From positions 62,001 to 126,000 of the forward strand of contig JACKJV010000008.1 in assembly GCA_020637775.1 (NCBI GenBank): a stretch of 64,000 nt of DNA, read 5' to 3'. The stretch comes from Brucellaceae bacterium (lineage in GTDB: Bacteria; Pseudomonadota; Alphaproteobacteria; Rhizobiales; Rhizobiaceae). Positions within the stretch are counted from its first letter, which is position 1; each line of letters opens with the position of its first letter. This document shows positions 34,446 to 44,365 of this stretch, piece by piece. The notes under the pieces were generated by a model. That model was given only the letters and a program-made list of their open reading frames with translations, had not been told where the DNA came from and did not search any database. Made by a program: the position numbers and the translations under genes.

Positions 34446-34982
34446 CTAGAAAAGGTCGACTTCGCCCGCGACGGCAGGCTGGCGGGGGACCGGCGGCTCG
34501 GCCGGCGGCAAGGCTTCGCTGCCTTGCAGGAATTTCATCAGCACCTTTCCGGTCGATGGCGTGAACTCGATGCGCCTGCCCTTCGGCCCGCCAAGGCTTT
34601 CGGATGCCGGAGCGAAGCCTTCCGCCTCCAGGAACTGGCGCACGAAGGCGACGTTCTTCTCGCCCGGGCCGTAGCGGGCGTTGAACAGGCTCGACCCGCC
34701 GAAAATCTTGAACACGAGATCGCGCTTGCGCGAACCGCGCTTGTACATGTCGTTGAGCATGACCTCCATGAGGTAGGCGCCATAGCGGCGTTCCGCGTCA
34801 TGCTCGGCGGAGGAATTGCCGCCCGGCAGCAGGATGTGGTTCATGGCGCCGAAATGAAGCGCGCTGTCATAGACGCAAGTCGCCACGCACGATCCCAAGA
34901 TGGCCGCGAAGACCAGATCCCGATCGCCGCTGACGCGATGCTCGCCCTGCGCGATGATGACGCGTTTCATGTCCATGCCCAT
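34446..34982 (-). CDS. cheD: chemoreceptor glutamine deamidase CheD
   Basis: 178 residues; the ATG at 34982 overlaps the cheY2 stop by one base. The catalytic Cys lies in LGSCVATC (C32) and the His in GAMNHILLPG (H49), the 17-residue spacing of known CheD enzymes. The residue six before the Cys, Thr in the Thermotoga and Bacillus enzymes, is Ala here. CheD deamidates receptor glutamines and can interact with CheC-type phosphatases; here its neighbour is cheT. Confidence 0.87.
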   Translation of the reverse strand: MGMDMKRVIIAQGEHRVSGDRDLVFAAILGSCVATCVYDSALHFGAMNHILLPGGNSSAEHDAERRYGAYLMEVMLNDMYKRGSRKRDLVFKIFGGSSLFNARYGPGEKNVAFVRQFLEAEGFAPASESLGGPKGRRIEFTPSTGKVLMKFLQGSEALPPAEPPVPRQPAVAGEVDLF

Positions 34983-35368
34983 CAAAGTCTCCCGATCACC
35001 CCCTCGATCGCCCGGCGCAGGCCAGGCTTGTCGATCGGCTTTGCCAGCACGTTGTTGGCGCCCAGCGCCTGCGCCTTGGTGATGACCTCGTAGTCGCGCT
35101 TTCCTGTCAGCAGGATGAAGCCCATCTTGGAAAGCTTGGGATGCCCGCGCACGGCCTTCAGGAGGCTCAGCCCGTCGACATCCGGCATGAACACGTCGGA
35201 TATCACCAGATGCACCGGCTGCGTCGACAGCTTGGTGAAGGCCTCACGCCCGTCCTTGGCGATCTGGATGTTCTTGACGCCCATTTCCTGCAGCGATTCG
35301 ACCGTCATCATCCGGCTGGTTATGTGGTCGTCCACGACCATGATGTGAACAATGTCCTTGAGGCTCAT
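34982..35368 (-). CDS. cheY2: chemotaxis response regulator CheY2
   Basis: 128 residues, a lone receiver domain. Acidic pocket residues are in VVDDH, phosphoacceptor is D58 (VISDVFMPD), Thr lies in LLTGK and Lys in LAKPID. The start codon overlaps the cheB stop (ATGA at 35365-35368). In rhizobia, the CheY between cheB and cheD is the main motor-binding regulator, slowing flagellar rotation; that assignment is by gene order. Confidence 0.9.
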   Translation of the reverse strand: MSLKDIVHIMVVDDHITSRMMTVESLQEMGVKNIQIAKDGREAFTKLSTQPVHLVISDVFMPDVDGLSLLKAVRGHPKLSKMGFILLTGKRDYEVITKAQALGANNVLAKPIDKPGLRRAIEGVIGRL

Positions 35369-36426
35369 TGGCCCGATCCTTCGTTTTCGATGTTCTTGCG
35401 GCCCGCCAGCAGGGCGCCGGCGATCCGTGTGATGGGCAGGACTTCCGCGGCTGCCCCGAGTTCCACCGCGGCCTTCGGCATGCCGAAGATCAGGCTCGTT
35501 GCCTCGTCCTGCGATACGGTCCGCCCCCCATTGCTGCGGATCCGGTACATGCCGCGCGCGCCATCCGACCCCATGCCTGTCAGAAGCGCCGCGGCGACCG
35601 ATACCCCTTTCAGCTGCGCAATCGAGCCGAACAGGACATCGATGGAAGGCCGGTGGCCGGAGACCGGGTCGCCGGCGATGAGACGGCCCTTGAGCGCCGG
35701 CCCGCTGACCACCAGATGGCGCTCCCCGCCCGGCGCGATATAGACGGTGCCGGGCGCCAGCGGTTCGCCGTCCGCCGCCTCGCGCACGGCGGGCTTGACC
35801 AGCCGGTTGAGCCGGTCCGCCAGATTGCGCGAGAAACCGGCCGGCAGGTGCTGCACGATGACGGTTGGCGGACAATCCGCGCTGAACGTGGAAAGCACTT
35901 CCGAAATCGCCTCGATGCCGCCGGTCGACGCGCCGATGGCAACCAGTTCCGGCCGTCCCCTGGACGCCGCGTCATGGCCGGACTGGGAACTGCGCATGCC
36001 GGTCGCGGACCGGTGCGCGCCATTCATGGATTCCATGGGCGGGCCGCCCCTGCCGGCCTGTCGCACGATCCGCCGCATGGCCAGCAGGCTCGCTTCGTCA
36101 TCCAGCTTCGGCTTGGGCAGGCAGGCATGCGCGCCGGCTTCGAGCACTTCGCGCGCAATGGCCTCCGACTGCTCCACGTGGCTGGAGATGACGACCACCG
36201 GCATGGGCCGCAACTGCATGATCTTGTGCAGGAAATCGATGCCGTTCATGTTCGGCATCTCAAGGTCCAGCGTCACGACGTCCGGATCGAGTTCCTTGAT
36301 CCGCGCGCGCGCCTCGTAGGGGTCGCCGGCCGTACCGATCACCTCGATCTCCGGATCGGCATCCAGGATCGTGGACAGGAGGCGTTGCATCATGGGGGAA
36401 TCGTCGACGACAAGGACCCGGATCAT
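35365..36426 (-). CDS. cheB: chemotaxis protein-glutamate methylesterase CheB
   Basis: 353 residues. Receiver domain with D54 (VTLDLEMPN), linker at about 120-160, and methylesterase domain with the catalytic Ser in GASTGGIEA, His in VQHLPAGFS and Asp in TGMGSDGARGM. It demethylates MCP glutamyl sites after phosphorylation by CheA. Its first four bases overlap the cheR stop. Confidence 0.93.
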   Translation of the reverse strand: MIRVLVVDDSPMMQRLLSTILDADPEIEVIGTAGDPYEARARIKELDPDVVTLDLEMPNMNGIDFLHKIMQLRPMPVVVISSHVEQSEAIAREVLEAGAHACLPKPKLDDEASLLAMRRIVRQAGRGGPPMESMNGAHRSATGMRSSQSGHDAASRGRPELVAIGASTGGIEAISEVLSTFSADCPPTVIVQHLPAGFSRNLADRLNRLVKPAVREAADGEPLAPGTVYIAPGGERHLVVSGPALKGRLIAGDPVSGHRPSIDVLFGSIAQLKGVSVAAALLTGMGSDGARGMYRIRSNGGRTVSQDEATSLIFGMPKAAVELGAAAEVLPITRIAGALLAGRKNIENEGSGQ

Positions 36427-37301
36427 GCCGTGCCTCCCCGTCCGGGAAGATAGCGGTAGGTGGTGATGTCCGACTGCACGAAATCGCGCGCCACCGGTCC
36501 GTGCATGCGCTCGGAATGGCCGATATAGAGAAAGCCGCCCGGCTCCAGCTGCCCGGCGAAACGCTCGAACAGGCGCGCCTGCAGGTCGCGGGTGAAATAG
36601 ATCAGGACGTTGCGGCAGAAGATGGCCTGGAACCGGCGGCGCATCGGCCAGTCGCCGATCAGGTTCAGTTCGCGGAAGGAGACCAGCGTCTTCAGGTCAC
36701 CCTTGGCGGCCACCCCGTCGCCGTCCCGGTCGAAGCCGCAATCGGCGATGTCGCGCGGCAGCTTGGCTGCGTTGTCCCCGCCATAGCGCCCCTGGCGCGC
36801 CCGTTCCAGCATGTTCCGGTCGATATCGGTCGCCAGGATGCGGATGTCCTTGCGCGCCGCATCCGGCATGGCCTGCAGGATGACGCTGCCCAGCGTATAG
36901 GGCTCGCGGCCGTCCGAACACCCCGCGGACCATATCCGCGCCGGCTCGCGCGAAGCCAGCCGCTCGCGCACCAGCGGCAGGGCATGCTCGCGGAAATGCC
37001 GGAAATGATGCGGCTCGCGGTTGAAGTCGGTCACGTTGGTCGTGATCGCCATCATGAGCTGCTGCAATTCGTCGTCATGGGCCGGATTGGCGACGAGCTC
37101 CAGATAGGCATCGAAGCTCTCGCACCGCAGTGCCCGCAAGCGCTTGATCAGACGGGTGCGCACGAGATCGCGCTTGGCGTCGGTCAGGTTGATGCCGATG
37201 CGCTCATGGACCAGTGACTGCACGGCGCGGAAGGCGCGCTCGCTCAGCACCGTGTCGGGCGAAGGACCGTCAAAGGCTGAAATCCGGGCCGCTGTCTCCA
37301 T
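36423..37301 (-). CDS. cheR: chemotaxis protein methyltransferase CheR
   Basis: 292 residues with the N-terminal four-helix domain and a SAM-binding domain (IWSAGCSDGREPYTLGSVI; ILATDIDRNML; FCRNVLIYF). The C-terminal segment GGFLYIGHSE is typical. It methylates receptor glutamates. The tethered MCP tails found on two receptors in this window are its likely docking sites. Confidence 0.92.
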   Translation of the reverse strand: METAARISAFDGPSPDTVLSERAFRAVQSLVHERIGINLTDAKRDLVRTRLIKRLRALRCESFDAYLELVANPAHDDELQQLMMAITTNVTDFNREPHHFRHFREHALPLVRERLASREPARIWSAGCSDGREPYTLGSVILQAMPDAARKDIRILATDIDRNMLERARQGRYGGDNAAKLPRDIADCGFDRDGDGVAAKGDLKTLVSFRELNLIGDWPMRRRFQAIFCRNVLIYFTRDLQARLFERFAGQLEPGGFLYIGHSERMHGPVARDFVQSDITTYRYLPGRGGTA

Positions 37302-37306
37302 GCGCG

Positions 37307-37771
37307 TCAGGCCGCCACTTCCAGCAGATCGCTCTCGACCACTTTCTCAAGCATGACCTCGCAGATGATGCGGTTGTCATGCAGGATCACCTGTTTCAGG
37401 AAGTCGCGCGCAAGATCGGATTCCACGTCTGGCAGATCGCGGATCTGGGCACTCTCCACATGCAGGATGTCGGAGACGGAATCGACCAGCAGGCCGACGG
37501 TGCGCGATCCGACGTTGGTCACGATGATGACATTCTGGGTTTCAGACGTCGCCGGTTCCATGCCGAAACGCTGCGCCACATCGAAGATCGGCAGGATCGT
37601 TCCGCGAAGGTTGATCACCCCGACGACATAGCCCGGCACATGCGGCAGGCGCGTGGCATGGGTCCAGCCGCGGATTTCGCGGATCGAGCGGATGTCGATG
37701 CAGAATTCCTGGTTGCGGACGATGAAGGCGATGAATTCATGGGTTTGCCGGGCGGCTTGCGTGTCGGTCAT
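37307..37771 (-). CDS. cheW: chemotaxis coupling protein CheW
   Basis: 154 residues of CheW/SH3-like fold, with EFIAFIVRNQEFCIDI near the N terminus and GVINLRGTILPIFD in the middle. It couples MCPs to CheA. Its ATG overlaps the cheA stop by four bases, indicating coupled translation. Confidence 0.92.
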   Translation of the reverse strand: MTDTQAARQTHEFIAFIVRNQEFCIDIRSIREIRGWTHATRLPHVPGYVVGVINLRGTILPIFDVAQRFGMEPATSETQNVIIVTNVGSRTVGLLVDSVSDILHVESAQIRDLPDVESDLARDFLKQVILHDNRIICEVMLEKVVESDLLEVAA

Positions 37772-39963
37772 GCTGACATCCTTTCCAAATGGCCCTGAAG
37801 CAGGTTCGAGCGTGCTTCGGCATTCTTGGTGCTGGCGATCTCGTCGATATCGAGGATCAGCGCGATGCGGCCGGTGCCGAGGATCGTGGCGGCCGAGACA
37901 TGGCGCACGAACCCGAAATTCTGTTCCAGGCTCTTGATGACGATCTGTTGCTGGCCCTCGATCTCGTCGATCAGCAGGGCGACGACGGTCCCGTCCTGCG
38001 CCTCCACGACCAGCAGGGTGCCGCTGTCGATGGCGCCCAGCGCCCCGCCGAAGCCGAGGCGTTCGGCCACGTTGACCACCGGCACCAGTGCATCGCGGCG
38101 CCTTGCGACGAACTTGCCGCCAATGACGCTGATATCGCCCTTCTTCACGCTGATCGTTTCGATGACGCTGGTGATCGGCACGACGAAAACCTCGTTGGCC
38201 GCGCGCACGATCATGCCGTCGAGGATGGCCAGCGTCAGCGGCAGGCTGAGCCGGATTTGCGTGCCCTTGCCCGGCGTCGAGGCAATCGACACCCGTCCGC
38301 CGAGTTTCTGGATGGACTGGCGCACCACATCCATGCCGACGCCACGCCCGGAAATGTCGGAAACGGTTTCCGCCGTCGAGAAGCCCGGCGCGAAGACCAG
38401 GTTGTCGATCTCGCCATCAGACAGTTCCGCGCCCGGCTCGACAATGCCCTTCTCCACGGCCTTCTTGAGCACGCGCTCGCGATTGATGCCGGCGCCGTCG
38501 TCATCGATCGTGACAACGATCCGGCCGGACATGTGGAAAGCCGCGACTTTGATCGTGCCCTCGGCCGGCTTTCCGTGCTCCCTGCGCACCTCCGGCGATT
38601 CGAGTCCGTGGTCGACCGCATTGCGGATCAGATGGGTCAGCGGGTCGTTCAGGTTCTCGATCACCGTGGTGTCCACCTCGGTGCCTTCGCCCTCCAGCAC
38701 CAGCCGCGCCTGCTTTCCCGTCGTCGAGCAGGCCTCGCGGATCACGCGCGCCAGCCGCATGAACACCGGCTTGACCGGTTGCGCGCGGATCGACATCACG
38801 CTTTCCTGAATTTCGCGCATCAGCGCCTGCATCTCGTCCAGCACCTGGTAGGAGGGCGTGCCGTTGTTGTCCTCGGCATTCTCGGTGATGCGCTCGGCCA
38901 GCATGGCCTGGCTGATCACCGCCTCGCCCATCAGGTTGATGAGCCGGTCGACCTTTTCCGATTCGACGCGAATGGTCGCCGTGGCCTTGGGGCTGCCGGA
39001 GGGCTGTGCCGTGCCGCGCACCTCCTTCGGCTCTGCCGCTTCCGGCAGGACCGCAGCGGGATGCGCTTCGGCAAGCGGCGCGAGATCGGCCAGGGCGGCC
39101 TCCAGCGGCGGTGCCGCCACCGCATCGAGGGTGGCCCGCTCCGGCCCGGTCCCGTCCGGCAAGCCATCGCCTTGCGCCGGACCGAGATCGGCGAGCAGGG
39201 CATCGAGATCGAACTCGCCGGCTTCCGGCTCCCCGCCCTCGCAGGTGATCGTCACCAGGCAATCCTCGCCCAGCCATTCGAAAACGCTGTCCACCTCGTC
39301 GCGCGTGGCCATCGTCTCCAGCCGCATCGTCCAGGACAGGTAGGTCATGGCGGGATCGAACCGGTCGATCTGCGGCACCGCCGACTGGTCGCATTCCACC
39401 TCCAGCCGGCCCATCTCGGCCAGGCTGCGCACCAGCTTCAGCACATCGTCGCCACGCAGGTAGAACCCGATCTCCGGCTTCAGCGATATGATGTAGGTCT
39501 GGTTCGCCGGCGCGATCACGTCCAGCGGCTCGATGGCGATGGGCACGGCCTCGAAGGCGATCTCCTCGCCCGAATCCGGCTCCTCGCTCAGCGCGAAGGC
39601 CGCCGTGATCTCGGCCACGATGGCTGCCGTGTCGGGGAATGCGGTGCCGTTTTGTGTCGCCGACACCGCATCGGAGAGGATGTCGGTGGCCCGCGCGATC
39701 AGGTCGAGGCGCGGGTCGTCGCCCGGATTGGCCCCGTTGCGCAGCACGTCCAGACCGTTCTCGACGACATGGGCGAAATGGACGAGATCATTGAAGCCGA
39801 AAGCGCCCGCGCCCCCCTTCACCGAATGCACCGCGCGGAAGACCGCATTGATGCACTCGCGCTGCGTCGGGTCCTCGCGCAACATCATCAGGGACTCCTC
39901 GATCTCCGCCATCTGCTCGGCGCATTCGAGGAAGAAGGTTTCCTTGATCCGGTCTGTATTCAT
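37768..39963 (-). CDS. cheA: chemotaxis histidine kinase CheA
   Basis: 731 residues from the ATG at 39963; upstream GTG and TTG codons are alternatives. Hpt domain P1 with H46 (AVHSVKGGAGAF), a P2-like region, dimerisation P3 near residue 340, P4 kinase with the N box HLIRNAVDHGLE, DDGAGI and GRGVGMDVV, and the C-terminal CheW-like P5 domain. It phosphorylates CheY1, CheY2 and CheB. In S. meliloti it also binds CheS, encoded just upstream here. Confidence 0.94.
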   Translation of the reverse strand: MNTDRIKETFFLECAEQMAEIEESLMMLREDPTQRECINAVFRAVHSVKGGAGAFGFNDLVHFAHVVENGLDVLRNGANPGDDPRLDLIARATDILSDAVSATQNGTAFPDTAAIVAEITAAFALSEEPDSGEEIAFEAVPIAIEPLDVIAPANQTYIISLKPEIGFYLRGDDVLKLVRSLAEMGRLEVECDQSAVPQIDRFDPAMTYLSWTMRLETMATRDEVDSVFEWLGEDCLVTITCEGGEPEAGEFDLDALLADLGPAQGDGLPDGTGPERATLDAVAAPPLEAALADLAPLAEAHPAAVLPEAAEPKEVRGTAQPSGSPKATATIRVESEKVDRLINLMGEAVISQAMLAERITENAEDNNGTPSYQVLDEMQALMREIQESVMSIRAQPVKPVFMRLARVIREACSTTGKQARLVLEGEGTEVDTTVIENLNDPLTHLIRNAVDHGLESPEVRREHGKPAEGTIKVAAFHMSGRIVVTIDDDGAGINRERVLKKAVEKGIVEPGAELSDGEIDNLVFAPGFSTAETVSDISGRGVGMDVVRQSIQKLGGRVSIASTPGKGTQIRLSLPLTLAILDGMIVRAANEVFVVPITSVIETISVKKGDISVIGGKFVARRRDALVPVVNVAERLGFGGALGAIDSGTLLVVEAQDGTVVALLIDEIEGQQQIVIKSLEQNFGFVRHVSAATILGTGRIALILDIDEIASTKNAEARSNLLQGHLERMSA

Positions 39964-39984
39964 CACCAACCTGCCGGCTCTGTT

Positions 39985-40350
39985 CTAGTGTGCAACGCGT
40001 TCGATGGCCGCGATCAGCTTGTCGGGCATGAACGGCTTGACGATCCAGCCGGTCGCGCCGCTGGCTCTTGCCCGCTGTTTCTTCTCCGGGCTGGATTCCG
40101 TGGTCAGCACGAGGATCGGCACGCGGCTGGCCGGTCCCTCCTTGCGCACCGCCTCGATGAAGGCGAACCCGTCCATTACCGGCATGTTGATGTCGGTGAT
40201 GATCACGTCGGGCACGCCGCCATCCAGTTTCGAAAGTCCGTCCTGGCCATCCACGGCCGTGACCACTTCATAGCCCGCCATGGCCAGGCAATCCTCGATC
40301 ATGAGGCGCATGGTCCTGGAATCGTCGACTGCGAGGATCTTCCTGCTCAT
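39985..40350 (-). CDS. cheY1: chemotaxis response regulator CheY1
   Basis: 121-residue single receiver with D9/D10, phosphoacceptor D53 (IITDINMPVMDG), Thr in VLTTES and Lys in IVKPF. In rhizobial che operons the CheY before cheA serves as a phosphate sink for CheY2; that role is inferred from position. Confidence 0.9.
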   Translation of the reverse strand: MSRKILAVDDSRTMRLMIEDCLAMAGYEVVTAVDGQDGLSKLDGGVPDVIITDINMPVMDGFAFIEAVRKEGPASRVPILVLTTESSPEKKQRARASGATGWIVKPFMPDKLIAAIERVAH

Positions 40351-40351
40351 A

Positions 40352-40633
40352 TCAATCTCCCTCCGCCTGAATGTCCTCTTGTTTCAGGCCGATGCTTTCC
40401 ATTGCCGTTTCGAGAATGTCCGGGACGTTCTCGTATCGAAGCGTCTTTCCGTCCGACCGCCAGGTCCTGGCCGCCGAAAGGCAGATTTCCAGGCCCGGCG
40501 TGTCGACCTTCCTCACCGCGGAGGCGTCGACGACCAGCGGTTCGCCGCGTGCCTCCCGGAATGCGTCGAGAAGATCGGCGGACTGAGGTCCGGCAAGGTC
40601 TTCCTTGAGCTTCATGCCACTGCTCCCCGTCAT
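40352..40633 (-). CDS. cheS: STAS-domain protein CheS
   Basis: 93 residues (or 87 from the second Met at 40615) with a STAS-like fold: EPLVVDASAVRKVDTPGLEI is the anti-sigma-antagonist core, but without the usual Ser/Thr-rich phosphorylation loop. It lies between mcp and cheY1, exactly where cheS (orf2) is found in S. meliloti, where CheS binds CheA and assists CheY1 dephosphorylation. Its start overlaps the MCP stop by one base. Confidence 0.8.
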   Translation of the reverse strand: MTGSSGMKLKEDLAGPQSADLLDAFREARGEPLVVDASAVRKVDTPGLEICLSAARTWRSDGKTLRYENVPDILETAMESIGLKQEDIQAEGD

Positions 40634-42636
40634 CAGAATTCGGTCCAGTCTTCATCCGCCGCCGCCCTGGCCTGACCGGCAGGCGCAAACGCGCTGGCGA
40701 CACGTTTCTGCATGGCGATTGCCGGAGAGGGCCGGGGGCGGACCGCCGGCGCTGCCGCGGTGTCTGCCGGTGCGGCCGCCTTTGCCGGCGCCGCCGCCAC
40801 GCCGGATATCCGGAATGACCGGACCAGCGACGACAGTTCCGCCGCCTCCGCGCCCAGCGAATGGCTCGTTGCCGTCGCCTGTTCTGCCATGGCCGCGTTC
40901 TGCTGGGTCATCGCGTCCATCTCGTCGGCCGCCACGCTCAACTGCCTGAGCGCCACGGCTTCTTCACGAGCCTGCGCCGCGATATCCTCGATGTCGGTGC
41001 TCATTTCCAGCACCTGCTCGGCGATGCGGTGCAGCGTGTTGCCGGTTTCGCCGACGAGCCGCGAGCCCGTGGACACCTGCTCCGACGACTTGGAGATCAG
41101 GGTCTTGATCTCCTTGGCCGCCGTGGCCGAACGCTGCGCCAGCGCGCGCACTTCCGAGGCAACGACCGCGAAGCCCTGACCGGCATCGCCGGCCCGCGCC
41201 GCCTCCACGCCGGCATTGAGCGCCAGCAGGTTGGTCTGGAAGGCAATATCGTCGATGACGGCTATGATCTGGTTGATTTCCCTGGCCGAGGCCTCGATGG
41301 CACCGATGGCCGAAAGCGCATCCGACACCACCGCGCTGCTGGCTTCGGCATCCGCGCGCGCCGTTGCCGTGCGCTGCCGTGTCTTTTCCAGGCTTTGCGA
41401 CGACTTCTCCACCGTCTCGTTGATCTCGCGCAGCGTGGCCACGGTCTCTTCCAGCGAGGCGGCGACACGCTCGGTGCGCCGCGACAGGTCGTCGGAGGCC
41501 GAAACGATTTCGGTCACGCCGCCATTCAGGCTGTCCGCCGTCGACACCACGCGGGCAAAGGCTGATCCGATCTTGCCGCAGGCATCGTTGAAGTCCTTGC
41601 GGATCGGGTCCAGCCGCCCGGCAAAGGGCACGTCGATGCGCGTGGTCAGGTCGCCGTCCGCCATCCGGCGCAAGCCCTCGCGCAGGGCTTCCATCGCGGC
41701 ATTGGTCGCGGCCGCCTCCTCGGCAACCCGCTGATCGGCTTCCGCCTTGATGCGGGCATTCTGCTCGCGTTCGCTGTTGATCTGGCGTTCCTGCTCGATC
41801 CGCTCGCGGGCCGCCGTCTGGAACACTGTCAGAGCGCGGGCGACCTCGCCGATCTCGTGCCCGTGCCCGACATAGGGAATATTGTCGATCTGGCGCCCGG
41901 CGGCCAGGTCATTCGTCACATCGCGAATGCGCCGCAGCGGCCTGACCAGGTAGTTGAGGACAATCGCCACGGTGGCCAGCGCACTCAGCAGGGCAAAGGC
42001 CCCGGCCGCATAATAGAGCCTGGTGAGCGTGTCGATGGAGCCGGAGACCTCCGCCAGATGGTCCTGCGTGCTTTGCCGGGAGAGGGCGATCACCGTCTCG
42101 GCGATCTCCTGGTGCTCGGCAAAGGCCTTGCGCACGGTCTCGAACTCCTCCGTCAACGCATAGACCAGCGTGCTGGAATTGTTGATGAAAGCGGGAAAGA
42201 TCCTGGTCTCGGCCACGTCCCAGAACGGCTCCAGCGATGCCGGCGAGCGGACCGTCAGCAATTCCCTGGTCTGCGCGTCGATATCGGCCGTGCGCCATGT
42301 CTCCACCTGGTCGAGGAATTCCTGCTTGTGGCGCTTGAACGCCTCGAAATGCTCCTTCGCCTTCTCCGGTTCGGCAACGACCTCATAGAGATCCTTGTAG
42401 GCATTGATGACATAGGACGGCGGCGGCTGGACATTGGCGATGACCGCCTGGTCGGCCATGATCGACCGGTAATTCTCGCTGCCGATCTGGCCGACGCTGT
42501 CGCGATGAAGCGAAAGGCCGAACAGCAGCAGGATGTTGACCATGCTGGCAATGCAGAGCGCAATGGCGACATTGCGGATGGTCAGGAACGCACGGGCTTT
42601 GCCGACGTTGCCCGACGCATCGGTCTGAAAGACCAT
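40633..42636 (-). CDS. methyl-accepting chemotaxis protein leading the che operon, with xWxxF tail
   Basis: 667 residues from the ATG at 42636, with GGAG eight bases upstream; a GTG at 42654 is an alternative. TM1 (about 20-45), a long helical periplasmic domain resembling four-helix-bundle sensors (to about 190), TM2 (about 200-225), HAMP, and an MA domain with an intact tip ([21 protein letters not shown]). It ends in DEDWTEF. It is the first gene of the che operon, in the place of rhizobial mcpE. Confidence 0.9.
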   Translation of the reverse strand: MVFQTDASGNVGKARAFLTIRNVAIALCIASMVNILLLFGLSLHRDSVGQIGSENYRSIMADQAVIANVQPPPSYVINAYKDLYEVVAEPEKAKEHFEAFKRHKQEFLDQVETWRTADIDAQTRELLTVRSPASLEPFWDVAETRIFPAFINNSSTLVYALTEEFETVRKAFAEHQEIAETVIALSRQSTQDHLAEVSGSIDTLTRLYYAAGAFALLSALATVAIVLNYLVRPLRRIRDVTNDLAAGRQIDNIPYVGHGHEIGEVARALTVFQTAARERIEQERQINSEREQNARIKAEADQRVAEEAAATNAAMEALREGLRRMADGDLTTRIDVPFAGRLDPIRKDFNDACGKIGSAFARVVSTADSLNGGVTEIVSASDDLSRRTERVAASLEETVATLREINETVEKSSQSLEKTRQRTATARADAEASSAVVSDALSAIGAIEASAREINQIIAVIDDIAFQTNLLALNAGVEAARAGDAGQGFAVVASEVRALAQRSATAAKEIKTLISKSSEQVSTGSRLVGETGNTLHRIAEQVLEMSTDIEDIAAQAREEAVALRQLSVAADEMDAMTQQNAAMAEQATATSHSLGAEAAELSSLVRSFRISGVAAAPAKAAAPADTAAAPAVRPRPSPAIAMQKRVASAFAPAGQARAAADEDWTEF

Positions 42637-42864
42637 GGCGGGGACTCCAGGCACAGGATTTCCGAGACATTCCGGCTACCCGGTTCGCGGAAACGGCTGA
42701 CATGCCTCGCCCCTTGCGGACGTTCTCGCGGTATCCCGGATTCCTACCCTCGCTCTCATTAAGAAGCGCTTAATTACGAATACCTGCATTAAAGGATGAC
42801 AAGCGTTCGGTGGCGATGGCGGCTGATCCGGCCCCAGGCCTGTTTTCCAGCCTTGCCCGCACGG

Positions 42865-44355
42865 TCATATCACCCGCCGTGGCAGCAGGAACCAGGCGAC
42901 CGAGGCAATCGAAAGCAGGAAAAGGAGGCCGGCGATCGGGTGGGCGGCCAACGCAAGCAGGTCGCCATCCAGGATGACCAGCGTCTGTGACAGCGACCGC
43001 TCGAAATTCTCGCCCAGGAAGAAGGCGATGATGAAGACGATGACCGGATAGCCGGTCGCCCGCATGACATGGGAGACAAGCGCGGCGAGCAGCATGATGG
43101 CGACGCCGAACATGCCTCCGGTGGAAAGGTAGACACCCACGATGCAGAAGATGAGGGCAGCCGGAAAGATCACTGAACCCGGAGCCCGGATGATGCCGGC
43201 CCACAGCCGCAGGCTTGCCTGCCCCACCAGCAGGTTCATCACATTTGCCATGATCATGGCGCCGAACAGGCCGTAAACGAGACGGCCCTGCTGCTCGAAC
43301 AGCAGGGGACCGGGCTGCATGCCGTGGATCTTGAAGGCCGAGATGAGCAGCGCCGCCGAGATCGAGCCCGGTATGCCGATGGCAAGCAAGGGAATGAGGT
43401 TGGCCCCCATGACCGCGCTGTTGGCGGATTCAGTGGCCGCGATCCCCTTCAGGTTCCCGGTCCCGAATGTCGCCCCGTCGGCAGCCGCGCGCCGTGCCGA
43501 GGCATAGCTCATGAAGGCGGCCGCCGTGGAGCCGATGCCGGGAATGGCCCCGAGCAGTGTGCCGATGAAGGCCCCGCGAGCCATGACGCCGCGGCACGAC
43601 CAGTATTCCCGCGCCGTGATGCTGTCATCCCCGGTTGCGGCGCTGCCGGAGGCAGGCATGGCGCGCCGCACGCCCGAGGCCGGTTCCGACAGCCGCCGGA
43701 ATATTTCCGCCACCGCCAGCATGCCCACCGCCACCGCGATCAGCGGCAAGCCGTCGAACAGCTCGAAATGCCCGAAATAGAGCCTTGGCGTACCGTGTTC
43801 GGGGTCCAGCCCCACCGTTGCGGCCAGCAGCCCTAGCACGGCGGCGGCGAGACCCTTGACCACCGATTCGCCCACCAGCCCGGCAATGACCGAAAAGGCG
43901 AAGATCATCAGCGCGAAAACCTCGACCGGGCCCATGCGAAGCGCCAGCACCGCCAGCGGTGCGGATACCGTGATCAGCACCAGGTCTGAAAACGTGTCTC
44001 CGGTGACCGAGGCGTAGAGCGCCATCTTCATGGCCTTTTTCGGCTTGCCCTTCCGCGCCAGCGGATGCCCGTCGAGCGCGGTCGCCGCAGCATCCGGCGT
44101 GCCCGGCGTGTTGATGAGAATGGCCGGCACCGCGCCGCCGAAAAGCCCGCCCTTGTTGATGCCGATCAGGAAGGAGATGGCGACAAGCGGATCGAGCACG
44201 AAGGTGAAGGGAATGGCAATGGCCATGATCATTACCGGGCCGATGCCGGGAATGGCGCCCACGATCTGGCCAAGCGCCACGCCAAGGATCACGAATGCGA
44301 GATTGACGGGTCCGAAGGCGTCGTGCAGGCCAAGGAGAGCGGTCTGGAAATCCAT
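42865..44355 (-). CDS. tctA: tripartite tricarboxylate transporter, large permease TctA
   Basis: 496 residues with about 11-12 membrane helices. GAIPGIGPVMIMAIAIPFTF and GAIPGIGSTAAAFMSY are the duplicated TctA signature, and INTPGTPDAAATALDGHP is diagnostic. It forms the channel subunit with TctB, encoded 10 bp upstream, and the binding protein TctC. Confidence 0.92.
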   Translation of the reverse strand: MDFQTALLGLHDAFGPVNLAFVILGVALGQIVGAIPGIGPVMIMAIAIPFTFVLDPLVAISFLIGINKGGLFGGAVPAILINTPGTPDAAATALDGHPLARKGKPKKAMKMALYASVTGDTFSDLVLITVSAPLAVLALRMGPVEVFALMIFAFSVIAGLVGESVVKGLAAAVLGLLAATVGLDPEHGTPRLYFGHFELFDGLPLIAVAVGMLAVAEIFRRLSEPASGVRRAMPASGSAATGDDSITAREYWSCRGVMARGAFIGTLLGAIPGIGSTAAAFMSYASARRAAADGATFGTGNLKGIAATESANSAVMGANLIPLLAIGIPGSISAALLISAFKIHGMQPGPLLFEQQGRLVYGLFGAMIMANVMNLLVGQASLRLWAGIIRAPGSVIFPAALIFCIVGVYLSTGGMFGVAIMLLAALVSHVMRATGYPVIVFIIAFFLGENFERSLSQTLVILDGDLLALAAHPIAGLLFLLSIASVAWFLLPRRVI

Positions 44356-44365
44356 GCGCCCGCCG

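Noticed and set aside
37789..40608. Plus-strand open frame of about 940 codons across the che operon
   Set aside because: Shadow of cheA, cheY1 and cheS on the other strand; low-complexity Arg/His/Gln composition.
42758..42774. ATTAAG/CTTAAT inverted repeat upstream of the che operon as an operator
   Set aside because: Six-base arms around a 5-nt loop in an AT-rich stretch are easily found by chance; no second copy seen.
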